A stretch of DNA of 9,732 bases from an uncultured Alistipes sp. (GTDB lineage: Bacteria > Bacteroidota > Bacteroidia > Bacteroidales > Rikenellaceae): NCBI GenBank assembly GCA_900552955.1, contig USBO01000063.1, forward strand, positions 1 through 9,732, written 5' to 3'. The position numbers and the translations under genes are program-made. Shown here piece after piece: positions 1 to 6,102 of this stretch; the first letter of the stretch is position 1; each line of letters starts with the position of its first letter. The notes under the pieces were generated by a model that saw only the letters and a list, made by a program, of their open reading frames with translations, did not search any database and was not told the origin of the DNA.

Positions 1-2887
1 CCGACGAGTCGATGTCGTTCTGATCGCGGAACAGACCCGCCACCGTGTAGCCCCAGATCTCGCCGACGGTCATGCCGACGTAGTAGGACGAGGGCGAACC
101 GCCGTTCTCGATATAGCCCTTGACCGTGCCCAGAGAACCGGTGTCGTTGGCAAACCTGGTGATGACCGACTTGCTGTCCCACACCATCGCCTTGACACTA
201 TACTCGAAAGGCTTCCCGCCGAGTTTGAACGAATCGCGCCACGCCACCGACAGCTCCCAGCCGTCGGTCTTCATCTCGGCGTTGTTGCCCTTGGGCGAAC
301 TCGTACCGTAGACGGAGGGAAGCGCCACGCTGGCCGTATACATGTCGGTGGTGTAGCGGCGGTAGCAGTCGCCGCTGACCGACAGACGGTTGCGGAAGAA
401 GTCGAGATCGAGGCCCACGTCGTAGGTCGTCGACTTCTCCCACGTCAGCGACACGGGAACGGTGCTGCCCACCGACGTGTAGGAGGGATACGCTCCGCCC
501 AGCACGATGTTGTCGGCCGTGGCGACCGTCATCTCCGAGGTATACGAGTAGGGATTCACGTTGCCGTTGCCCATCGAACCGGCCGAAAGGCGGATCTTGG
601 CGTTGTCGAGCGCGCGATGCGACCACTCCATCCACGGCTCGTCGGAGATGCGCCACGCCACCGACGCCGAGGGGAAGAAGCCCCACTTCGAGTGGACGGG
701 GAACTTCGACGAACCGTCGTAGCGACCGCTCGCCTCGACCAGATACTTACCCTTGTAGCTGTAGTTGACGCGGTAGAAGGCGCCGACATACGACCAAGCG
801 TTGCCGCCGGCCGTCGGATCCTCCGACACGCCGTTCATCAGGGAGAACGAGGGTTTGTTGGGCGTCACGAAACCGGCGCGCGACACGGAGAGCGTCTTGT
901 AGACCTGATCCTCGATGTTCCAGCCGGCCAGCACCGACAGATCGTGGTCGGCGCCCAACTTGGGAGTGAAGGTCAGATAGGCGTTTGCCGCCTGATACCG
1001 CGTGTCGTAGTTCACCTGCGAAAGCGAGGCGCCGGCCGATTCCGATTCGAGCAGGTAGACGCCCGGCTTCTTCGAGTAGCGGATCGGATTCTGCACATCG
1101 ACCCGCTTGCGGATCGTGTAGTTGTAGGAGTAGTCGGTCTGCGCCTTGAGGACGCCTTTGACGATGTCGATGTCGGCCGAGAGCTTGTTGCGGAAATAGA
1201 AATAGTCGTTGTTGCGGTAGGAGGTGCCCTCCGAGAAGGCGGCGTAGCCCGAGATGGCGGCGGCCGTCGTCCACGAACCGTCGGGGTTCTTCACCGGCGA
1301 GAGCGGCATGGCGGCGTGGTTGAAGGCGCGCTGCACGGAGAAGTTGTTGCGCGAGTGCTTGGGCTCGTGCTGGTCGATGATCGCCAGCGAGGTGTTGTTC
1401 GTCACCTTGAACCACGGGCGGATCTTGAGCGACCCCTTGGCCCGCAGGTCGTATTTCTTGTAGGACTCGTCGCCCACGCGGTAGATGCCGTCCATGTCGT
1501 AGAAGCGGCCCGAGACGTAGTAGTCGGCATTCTCGTTGCCGCCCGAGATCGAGAGGTTGTGCTCGTGCGAGAGGTTGTAATCCTTATAGAAGAGGTCGAA
1601 CCAGTCGGTCGACTCCATGTAGGCCCATCCGAACATCGAGTCGCCCTCGAGCGTCGTCGTACGCGACAGCGAAGGGTCGGCCTGCCGGCGCATCAGCTCC
1701 TGATAGATCGCCTCCGAATAGGGAACCGTGCTGTCAACATGGCTGAGCAGCGATTTCGAACCGTTGTAGTAGCCGTTGTAAGAATCGCGCCACCAGTTGA
1801 TCCACGTCAGACCGTCCGTAATGACGTCGGGGATCACCGTGCGGCGGTTGAAGGTCACCGAACCGTTGTAGTTGATCTCGGGCGCGCCCTTCTTGGGGCT
1901 CTTGGTGGTGATGAGCACCACGCCGAAGGCACCGCGGGCACCGTAAACGGCCGTCGACGAAGCGTCCTTGAGCACCGAGACGCTCTCCACGTCCTGCGGG
2001 TTGATGGCGCTCATGTTGCCCTCGACGCCGTCGATGAGCACCAGCGTCGAGCCGCCCGCGCCGATCGAGGTCTCGCCGCGGACGTTGAGCGACGCACCGC
2101 GCGAAGGCTTGCTGTCGGTGAAGGAGATGTTCAGGCCCGGCAGCTCGCCCTGAAGCGAGCGGGCCAGATTGCCGTTCGAACGATCGCCGATCACCCGGCT
2201 GTCGACCTGATCGACCGCACCCACGAGGTTGCGGCGCTTCATCGTGCCGTAACCCACGACCACCACCTCATCGAGCGTCGCGGCATCCTCCGCCAGACGG
2301 ATGTCGAGCGCCGTGCGGCCCGCCGTGGGCACCTCCTGCTTGGCGTAGCCCACGAACGACACCTCGAGCGGCGTGCCGGCGGGAATCGTCAGCGAGAAAC
2401 AGCCGTCGACATCGGTCGTCGTACCGGTGGTCGTGCCCTTGACGAGCACCGTGGCTCCCACGACAGGGCTGCCCGCCGGATCGGTCACCCTACCCGCGAC
2501 GGTCTGTTTGGCGGGGGGGGGTGTCACACCGCTCTGCGCCGCGGACTCCGACTTGCGCAGCACGATGTGCTTGCCCTCGAGGGAGAAGCGGATCGGCGTG
2601 CCGGCGAAGATCCGCTGGAGCACGGTTTGCACGGCTTCGTCGCGCGCCGTCACCGTGACGTCGAAATCGAGCTGTTCGCGGTTGTAGACGAACAGGTAGT
2701 CGGTCTGTCGTTCGATATCGTTGAGAATCTCCCGAACGGGAGCTTTTTTCCTGTCGAGCGTCACGCGGGCGTTCTGCGCGTGCGCCGTACCGGCCAGCAG
2801 CACGAAAACCGCGCAGACAGACAGGATTCGGGTCAGGCATCCGCAGATTTTTTCCATCGGGATGCCGACACTGACATTTTTATTCAT
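1..2887 (-). CDS. SusC-type TonB-dependent transporter with N-terminal STN signalling domain (3' end outside window)
   Basis: Outer-membrane TonB-dependent transporter of the SusC/RagA class; 962 codons are visible without interruption and the C-terminal part of the barrel lies beyond position 1. In order: signal peptide (about residues 12-38, ending AHAQ); STN domain (about 40-112, a secretin/TonB short N-terminal domain that contacts FecR); a proline linker (123-125) encoded by a run of nine C; a carboxypeptidase-regulatory-like fold (about 129-198, with GRVTDPAGSPVVGATV); the SusC signature DEVVVVGYGT (206-215); the plug (about 220-330, with VLIDGVEG and VLKDASSTAVYGARG); then barrel strands. 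Start at Met1 (2887) or Met11 (2857); both leave the signal peptide intact. No clear Shine-Dalgarno. It follows the sigma and FecR genes in the same direction, so it is probably the receptor that signals to them and a target of the sigma factor. Its SusD partner would be expected to the left. Substrate cannot be read from the sequence. Confidence 0.96.
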   Translation of the reverse strand, partial: MNKNVSVGIPMEKICGCLTRILSVCAVFVLLAGTAHAQNARVTLDRKKAPVREILNDIERQTDYLFVYNREQLDFDVTVTARDEAVQTVLQRIFAGTPIRFSLEGKHIVLRKSESAAQSGVTPPPAKQTVAGRVTDPAGSPVVGATVLVKGTTTGTTTDVDGCFSLTIPAGTPLEVSFVGYAKQEVPTAGRTALDIRLAEDAATLDEVVVVGYGTMKRRNLVGAVDQVDSRVIGDRSNGNLARSLQGELPGLNISFTDSKPSRGASLNVRGETSIGAGGSTLVLIDGVEGNMSAINPQDVESVSVLKDASSTAVYGARGAFGVVLITTKSPKKGAPEINYNGSVTFNRRTVIPDVITDGLTWINWWRDSYNGYYNGSKSLLSHVDSTVPYSEAIYQELMRRQADPSLSRTTTLEGDSMFGWAYMESTDWFDLFYKDYNLSHEHNLSISGGNENADYYVSGRFYDMDGIYRVGDESYKKYDLRAKGSLKIRPWFKVTNNTSLAIIDQHEPKHSRNNFSVQRAFNHAAMPLSPVKNPDGSWTTAAAISGYAAFSEGTSYRNNDYFYFRNKLSADIDIVKGVLKAQTDYSYNYTIRKRVDVQNPIRYSKKPGVYLLESESAGASLSQVNYDTRYQAANAYLTFTPKLGADHDLSVLAGWNIEDQVYKTLSVSRAGFVTPNKPSFSLMNGVSEDPTAGGNAWSYVGAFYRVNYSYKGKYLVEASGRYDGSSKFPVHSKWGFFPSASVAWRISDEPWMEWSHRALDNAKIRLSAGSMGNGNVNPYSYTSEMTVATADNIVLGGAYPSYTSVGSTVPVSLTWEKSTTYDVGLDLDFFRNRLSVSGDCYRRYTTDMYTASVALPSVYGTSSPKGNNAEMKTDGWELSVAWRDSFKLGGKPFEYSVKAMVWDSKSVITRFANDTGSLGTVKGYIENGGSPSSYYVGMTVGEIWGYTVAGLFRDQNDIDSS
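2513..2521 (-). repeat. C9 homopolymer in susC coding strand, at the STN/plug linker
   Basis: Nine consecutive C on the coding strand encode Pro123-Pro125 and keep the reading frame intact. Reading one C more meets TAG at 2490-2492; reading one C fewer meets TGA at 2485-2487. Either slip would give a protein of about 132-133 residues made of signal peptide plus STN domain only. It is the longest single-base run I noticed in the window. It may be a contingency (phase-variable) tract or simply a proline linker. Confidence 0.85.
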
Positions 2888-2894
2888 ACTTTTG
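2887..2894 (+). promoter_or_regulatory. -7 element (TAnnTTTG) directed antisense to susC
   Basis: TACTTTTG is a perfect match to the Bacteroides -7 consensus TAnnTTTG. It lies on the plus strand over the susC start codon and points away from susC into the susC leader. The -33 box is poor: only TG at 2863-2864, where TTG would be expected 20 bases upstream. Transcription would start near 2898-2902. Support comes mainly from the terminator-like hairpin 53 bases downstream. Confidence 0.4.
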
Positions 2895-2899
2895 CAGAA

Positions 2900-2985
2900 T
2901 AAAGGATTAATACTCGGATAGGTAAGTCGCAGAGGTTAATCTGCCGGACGGGGCGGTGTTGGCGCACTGCTCCGTCTCTTTCTTC
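2900..2985 (+). ncRNA. Candidate antisense small RNA over the susC leader (DonS-like)
   Basis: Predicted plus-strand RNA of about 85 nt. It would start a few bases after the TAnnTTTG element at 2887-2894 and end in the U-rich tail after the hairpin at 2947-2976. A small stem-loop precedes the terminator: GCAGA (2929-2933) pairs with TCTGC (2940-2944). The RNA is fully complementary to the susC 5' leader, from about 12 to 98 bases upstream of the susC ATG, so it could block translation or destabilise the message. In Bacteroides, cis-antisense RNAs such as DonS sit between the anti-sigma gene and susC of sigma/anti-sigma-controlled loci and repress them; the position here is the same. There is no sequence comparison behind this; the call rests on position, promoter element and folding. 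Confidence 0.45.
2947..2985 (+). terminator. Intrinsic-terminator-like hairpin on the plus strand, antisense to the susC leader
   Basis: The arms 2947-2958 (GACGGGGCGGTG) and 2965-2976 (CACTGCTCCGTC) form 12 pairs around a 6-base loop, followed by TCTTTCTTC (6 of 9 T). Two of the pairs are G-U in plus-strand RNA and become A-C mismatches in minus-strand RNA, so the fold favours the plus strand. No plus-strand protein gene precedes it, which is why it is assigned to the candidate antisense RNA. The tail is not a pure T run, so termination may be partial. Confidence 0.5.
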
Positions 2986-2995
2986 GGGATCGTTC

Positions 2996-3018
2996 TACGT
3001 CATAGGCTGCGGAAGTTC
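2996..3018 (-). promoter_or_regulatory. Possible ECF-type promoter for susC
   Basis: On the minus strand, GAACTT (3018-3013) is followed after 13 bases by CGTA (2999-2996). These resemble the -35 (GAAC core) and -10 (CGT core) of many ECF sigma promoters, but the spacer is a few bases shorter than usual. A start near 2989 would give a leader of about 100 nt, nearly the same span as the candidate antisense RNA. Short motifs like these occur by chance, so this is a guess supported by position. Confidence 0.22.
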
Positions 3019-3046
3019 AGGTCGGTTTTTCAATTGGGTTCATTCG

Positions 3047-3065
3047 GCGCCGAGGCGGTCGGCGC
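3047..3065 (-). other. Hairpin just after the fecR stop codon
   Basis: GCGCCGA (3047-3053) and TCGGCGC (3059-3065) form a perfect 7-bp, GC-rich stem with a 5-base loop, starting 5 bases after the fecR stop codon. No T run follows on the minus strand, so it is not a standard intrinsic terminator. It could protect the 3' end of the sigma-fecR message or partly uncouple it from susC. Confidence 0.35.
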
Positions 3066-3070
3066 GCCGT

Positions 3071-4003
3071 CTATCGGATCTCGATCGTGCGCCGCTCCTC
3101 GTCGTGCGTGAACGAGAAGTTGACGAAGCGCTGCAACACATGCAGCGAGTAGTCGATGCCGTCGCTCTGACGGAACTTGCCCGTGCAGCGCACGTCGTAC
3201 AACTTGGGGTTTTTCAACAGGATGCGGATGTCGAAATAGTCGCTGAACCGCGTCAGCAGCTCGCCGAAGGGGACGTCGTTGAGGCTGATGAGCCCCTCCG
3301 TCCAGCGGAAGCGGCCTTTGTCGGTCACCTGCATCCGCATCAGCCGGCCGCCGGCGCTCAGGACAGCCGCCTCGTCGGGCCGCAGCACGAGCCGCTGCGT
3401 GGCGTCGCTGCGCGAGGCGACCTCGACGGACCCCTCCAGCAGCGCCGTTTCGAAGGTCGCGCGGTCGTTGTCGTAGGCATAAACATTGAAAGTCGTGCCC
3501 AGCACCCGCACGTCGAACTCGGCGGTCTCGACGACGAAAGGCTTGCTCCGGTCGTGCGTCACCTCGAAATACCCCTCGCCCGAGAGCGTCACGCGCCGCG
3601 AACCGCGGCCGAACGAAGCGGGATACTCCAGCCGGCTGCGCGAATTGAGCCACACCTTCGTGCCGTCCGACAGCAACAGTTCGACGCGCTGTCCGGCGGG
3701 CACGACCACCTGCTGCATCCGCCCGTCGGGAAATAGCCGCCCCACGAAGAAGAGCCCCGCGAGGCCGACCAGCAGCAGGATGCAGACCGCCGCACCGCTC
3801 ACGCGCCATGCCGCCACCCGACACCAGAACGTGCGGCGCACCGGCTGCCGGCGGGCATGGAACACCACGGCGCTCCACAACTGCCGCTCAGCGAGATACC
3901 GGCGGTAATTCTCAGGCGCGGCCTCGGCCCACTCCATGATTCGGCGCTCCTCGTCGGGCGTCGTGGCGCCGTCGAAATAGCGGTATAACAGTTCGCTTTC
4001 CAT
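3071..4003 (-). CDS. FecR-family anti-sigma factor (inner membrane)
   Basis: Single-pass inner-membrane anti-sigma factor that holds the neighbouring ECF sigma factor and is controlled by the STN domain of the cognate transporter. Numbered from the MCMESELL start (312 aa, start 4009): cytoplasmic N-terminal sigma-binding region about 1-68, with the family pattern ELLYRYFDG..T.DE...I..W; transmembrane helix about 71-90; periplasmic FecR domain about 99-200, with VVVPAGQRVELLLSDGTKVW, the G.GYFEV motif and VLGTTFNV; then a DUF4974-like C-terminal domain (about 236-312). Length is normal for Bacteroidota FecR proteins. I prefer the ATG at 4003 (MESELLYRYF, 310 aa) because GAAG lies 6 bases upstream of it; the ATG at 4009 is the alternative. 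It follows the sigma gene after about 90 bases containing a stable hairpin, and precedes susC by 183 bases, as in typical ECF-FecR-SusC units. Confidence 0.95.
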   Translation of the reverse strand: MESELLYRYFDGATTPDEERRIMEWAEAAPENYRRYLAERQLWSAVVFHARRQPVRRTFWCRVAAWRVSGAAVCILLLVGLAGLFFVGRLFPDGRMQQVVVPAGQRVELLLSDGTKVWLNSRSRLEYPASFGRGSRRVTLSGEGYFEVTHDRSKPFVVETAEFDVRVLGTTFNVYAYDNDRATFETALLEGSVEVASRSDATQRLVLRPDEAAVLSAGGRLMRMQVTDKGRFRWTEGLISLNDVPFGELLTRFSDYFDIRILLKNPKLYDVRCTGKFRQSDGIDYSLHVLQRFVNFSFTHDEERRTIEIR

Positions 4004-4020
4004 ACACATCTTCGCTTGAG

Positions 4021-4042
4021 CACCCCGCCGCCCGGCAGGGTG
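4021..4042 (-). promoter_or_regulatory. Stable hairpin between sigma stop and fecR start
   Basis: In minus-strand RNA, CACCCTGCCG (4042-4033) pairs with CGGCGGGGTG (4030-4021) around a 2-base GG centre, so in practice about 9 pairs with a 4-base loop. One pair is G-U in this RNA and would be a C-A mismatch in the opposite strand, which suggests the structure acts in the sense transcript. It ends 11 bases before the upstream fecR ATG (17 before the preferred one) and has no T run after it. It could limit fecR translation or set an RNA processing site, and so the sigma to anti-sigma ratio. Confidence 0.45.
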
Positions 4043-4093
4043 TTTTACTTAGATAACACACGGAAAGGGAAATACCCTAACGGAGAATCCCGC

Positions 4094-4663
4094 TCAACGT
4101 AAAATAAAGACCAGAAAAAAGAGCAGATAGTCCTTCAGCCGCACGCGCAGCACCCTGAGCACCTTGCCGATATGGAATTCGACGGTCTTGACCGACAAGT
4201 GCAGCTCGTCGGCGATTTCGGCGTTCTTGCGGTTCTCGAAACGGCTCATCTCGAAGATGCGCCGCGTCTGAGCGGGCAGCTCGTCGAGCGTTTGCCGAAC
4301 GATCGCACGGATTTCGGAAGTGAAAAGCGACTGCGTGGTGAAATCCTCGAGCGAGGAGATGCGGAAATCCAGTTCACTGTGGGCGCGATGCCGCAATTCG
4401 TCGGACGACCGCTCGCGGATGCGCTGATGGCGCAGGTGGTTGAGCGCTTTGTTGCGCACCGAGGCGAGCAGGTAGGCCGGCACGTTGGTATCCGCCGGCA
4501 GCGCATCGCGTCGCTGCCAGTAGTCGACCAGCGCATCCACGAAGAGGTTCTCCGCCACCGCACGATCGCGCACGAAGGAGTTGGCGAAGCGCGTGAAGGG
4601 CTCCCTGTACTCTTCGAAAAGGACAGTAAAAAAACCGTGGTCTCTATTTTCCGAACCGTCCAT
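4094..4663 (-). CDS. ECF-type RNA polymerase sigma factor
   Basis: Group 4 (ECF) sigma-70 factor of the Bacteroidetes type that pairs with FecR. From the ATG at 4663 it has 189 residues. Region 2 spans about 12-80, with the core FTRFANSFVRDRAVAENLFV and the DNA-melting region LLASVRNKALNHLRHQ. Region 4 spans about 115-172, with the helix-turn-helix NAEIADELHLSVKTVEFHI that reads the -35 box. The last residues are strongly hydrophobic (LLFFLVFILR). An ATG at 4696 would add 11 residues (MAERKKGYLCT), but a perfect -7 promoter element lies between the two ATGs and the added residues resemble nothing in the family, so I chose the inner start. It heads the leftward sigma-fecR-susC unit and is divergent from the phosphodiesterase gene. 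Its target is most likely the adjacent susC operon. Confidence 0.95.
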   Translation of the reverse strand: MDGSENRDHGFFTVLFEEYREPFTRFANSFVRDRAVAENLFVDALVDYWQRRDALPADTNVPAYLLASVRNKALNHLRHQRIRERSSDELRHRAHSELDFRISSLEDFTTQSLFTSEIRAIVRQTLDELPAQTRRIFEMSRFENRKNAEIADELHLSVKTVEFHIGKVLRVLRVRLKDYLLFFLVFILR

Positions 4664-4667
4664 AGTA

Positions 4668-4675
4668 CAAAGATA
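4668..4675 (-). promoter_or_regulatory. -7 element (TATCTTTG) for the sigma gene
   Basis: TATCTTTG on the minus strand matches the Bacteroides -7 consensus TAnnTTTG and ends 4 bases before the ATG at 4663. Transcription would start at or very near that ATG, giving a leaderless or almost leaderless message. No -33 TTTG is visible at the expected distance, so it may be weak or need an activator. It also argues against the ATG at 4696, which lies upstream of it. Confidence 0.45.
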
Positions 4676-4756
4676 ACCTTTTTTTCGTTCTGCCATCGCT
4701 TACGCGGAGGATTCTTGGCCACGAAACAGGAATACGGGCCGAAAAAGACGCACGGG

Positions 4757-4788
4757 GTTGCCTCCCGCTCCATTTTATATTATCTTTG
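4757..4788 (+). promoter_or_regulatory. Housekeeping-type promoter for the phosphodiesterase gene
   Basis: GTTG at 4757-4760 (a -33 match) is followed after 20 bases by TATCTTTG at 4781-4788, a perfect TAnnTTTG -7 box, with an AT-rich stretch between. Transcription would start near 4793, giving a leader of about 20 nt before the ATG at 4813. The -7 octamer is identical to the one facing the opposite way in front of the sigma gene. Confidence 0.6.
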
Positions 4789-4812
4789 CGTGTACGATAA
4801 ATCGTCCTCACC

Positions 4813-5979
4813 ATGAAATCGACACACCTTCTCCTTCTGGCCGCACTCCTGTGGAGCACGACGGCCCGCTGTCAGACGCCGGCCGACGCCGCACCACGGA
4901 GCGGCAAACGGATTTTCATCGCCCACCGCGGCGTCAACCTGCGCTGCACCATCGCGGGTGAAAACTCGCTGGAGGCCATCCGGCTGGCCAAAGCGGCGGG
5001 ATTCGGCGCCATCGAGACCGACGTGCGCCGCACATCCGACGGCGCGCTGGTCGTCATGCACGACAGCACCCTCAACCGCACCTGCCTGCATGCCGACGGC
5101 ACCCCCTTGTCGGCGCCGGTCGCGGTGGCCGACCTCACGTTCGAAGAGCTGCGGACGAACTACATCCTCAAGGCCGCCGATCCCGCACGCCGCACACGCA
5201 TCCCCACGCTGCACGAATACCTCGCTGAGTGCGCCCGCTGCGGGCTCTACACCTTCATCGAGCCCAAGCTCCACGATCCCGCGGGCGAACACTACCGCGA
5301 ACTGATCGCCGAGGCCGACCGGACGCTGGGGCGCAGCAACTACGTCATCACCTCCAACAACCGCGCGAACGACGTCATCCGCCGCATCGGCATCGGCGAC
5401 GTGCGGCTGATGGATATTCTCTACCAGACCACCTTCGAGCGCACTCAGTCGCTGGGCGACGTCATCGTGGCCGTCAGCGCCACCCGCTTCGACGAGGAGT
5501 CCTACACCCGGCAGGTCGAGCGGGCCAAGGCGGCGGGGCTGATGCGGGAATCGCACGCCGACAGGTTCATCCACTTCGACCGGATCAACCGTCACGACAT
5601 CGATTTCGTCTCGACCGACCTGCTCGCCCCCGACGACTGCGGGCAGGGGACGCTGCTGGCCGAATACACGGCGGACGATTTCGCACTTCCGCCGTCGGCC
5701 GACGGCGGCGCGATCCGCCTCGGCGAGGGGTGCTCCGTCGCGCCCGTGCGGCCGCTGCCCGCCGTGCCCTTCGGCGCCCTCTATCTGGAACTGGAGGCCG
5801 AAGGCGATGCCCGCATCGAGTTCGGCAGCCAGACCTTCACCGTCCGGCTTCCCGTCGGGCGGCGTATCCGCCATCAGGTGCTGCTCTACGACACGACGCC
5901 CGCCGTGCGCATCACGGCGCTCGGCGAAGGGCTGAGCGTCTCCTCGCTGCGGGTGCGGCTCGTCGGATTCCCACAGTGA
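4813..5979 (+). CDS. Secreted glycerophosphodiester phosphodiesterase with C-terminal extension
   Basis: 388 aa. Predicted to hydrolyse glycerophosphodiesters (deacylated phospholipids, possibly teichoic-acid-like polymers) to glycerol phosphate plus an alcohol, outside the cytoplasm. The signal peptide is about residues 1-20; the cysteine at 20 is preceded by TAR, not a lipobox, so a lipoprotein is unlikely. The GDPD TIM-barrel (about 33-275) shows the expected signatures: AHRG (H38, R39), EN at 50-51, the metal ligands E68 and D70 in IETDV, the catalytic-type H83-D84 in VMHDSTLNRT, PTLHEYL (131-137), and the metal ligand E150 in FIEPKL. A ligand-like FVSTD lies near 265-269. Residues about 285-388 form an additional, probably beta-rich module that I do not recognise. 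It has its own promoter on the strand opposite to all its neighbours. Cognate substrate unknown. Confidence 0.94.
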   Translation: MKSTHLLLLAALLWSTTARCQTPADAAPRSGKRIFIAHRGVNLRCTIAGENSLEAIRLAKAAGFGAIETDVRRTSDGALVVMHDSTLNRTCLHADGTPLSAPVAVADLTFEELRTNYILKAADPARRTRIPTLHEYLAECARCGLYTFIEPKLHDPAGEHYRELIAEADRTLGRSNYVITSNNRANDVIRRIGIGDVRLMDILYQTTFERTQSLGDVIVAVSATRFDEESYTRQVERAKAAGLMRESHADRFIHFDRINRHDIDFVSTDLLAPDDCGQGTLLAEYTADDFALPPSADGGAIRLGEGCSVAPVRPLPAVPFGALYLELEAEGDARIEFGSQTFTVRLPVGRRIRHQVLLYDTTPAVRITALGEGLSVSSLRVRLVGFPQ

Positions 5980-6040
5980 CACCGCAACGAGCTCCGCTCC
6001 CTGCGGCGACGGCCCGCAACCGCCGCCGCGCATCACGACA

Positions 6041-6066
6041 GAGGCCCGACGTAACCGCCAGGCCTC
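6041..6066. terminator. Weak inverted repeat between convergent genes
   Basis: GAGGCC (6041-6046) and GGCCTC (6061-6066) are perfect 6-bp arms with a 14-base loop in the 123-bp gap between the converging phosphodiesterase and phosphoesterase genes. No T run follows on either strand. It is the only candidate I see for ending both transcripts, and it is weak. Confidence 0.2.
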
Positions 6067-6102
6067 CCTCGCTGGAACTAATCCCCATCGATCCGCGACC
6101 GA

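Noticed and set aside
2490..2840. Apparent frameshift at the G/C run in susC.
   Set aside because: With nine C the frame runs unbroken from the ATG at 2887 to the window edge, with domains in the right order on both sides. The gene is not broken in this sequence.
617..2902. Long open frame (761 codons) on the plus strand opposite susC.
   Set aside because: The minus strand codes for an unmistakable SusC protein. The plus product is rich in R, H, V and D with no recognisable domain, as expected from the antisense of a GC-rich gene.
4780..6036. Minus-strand open frame of 418 codons opposite the GDPD.
   Set aside because: The plus strand has a signal peptide, catalytic motifs and a promoter. 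The minus frame has a biased composition and no family features.
5980..6102. Possible extra gene or RNA in the gap between the convergent genes.
   Set aside because: Only 123 bases, with no start and domain-like frame; it contains nothing beyond the weak inverted repeat at 6041-6066.
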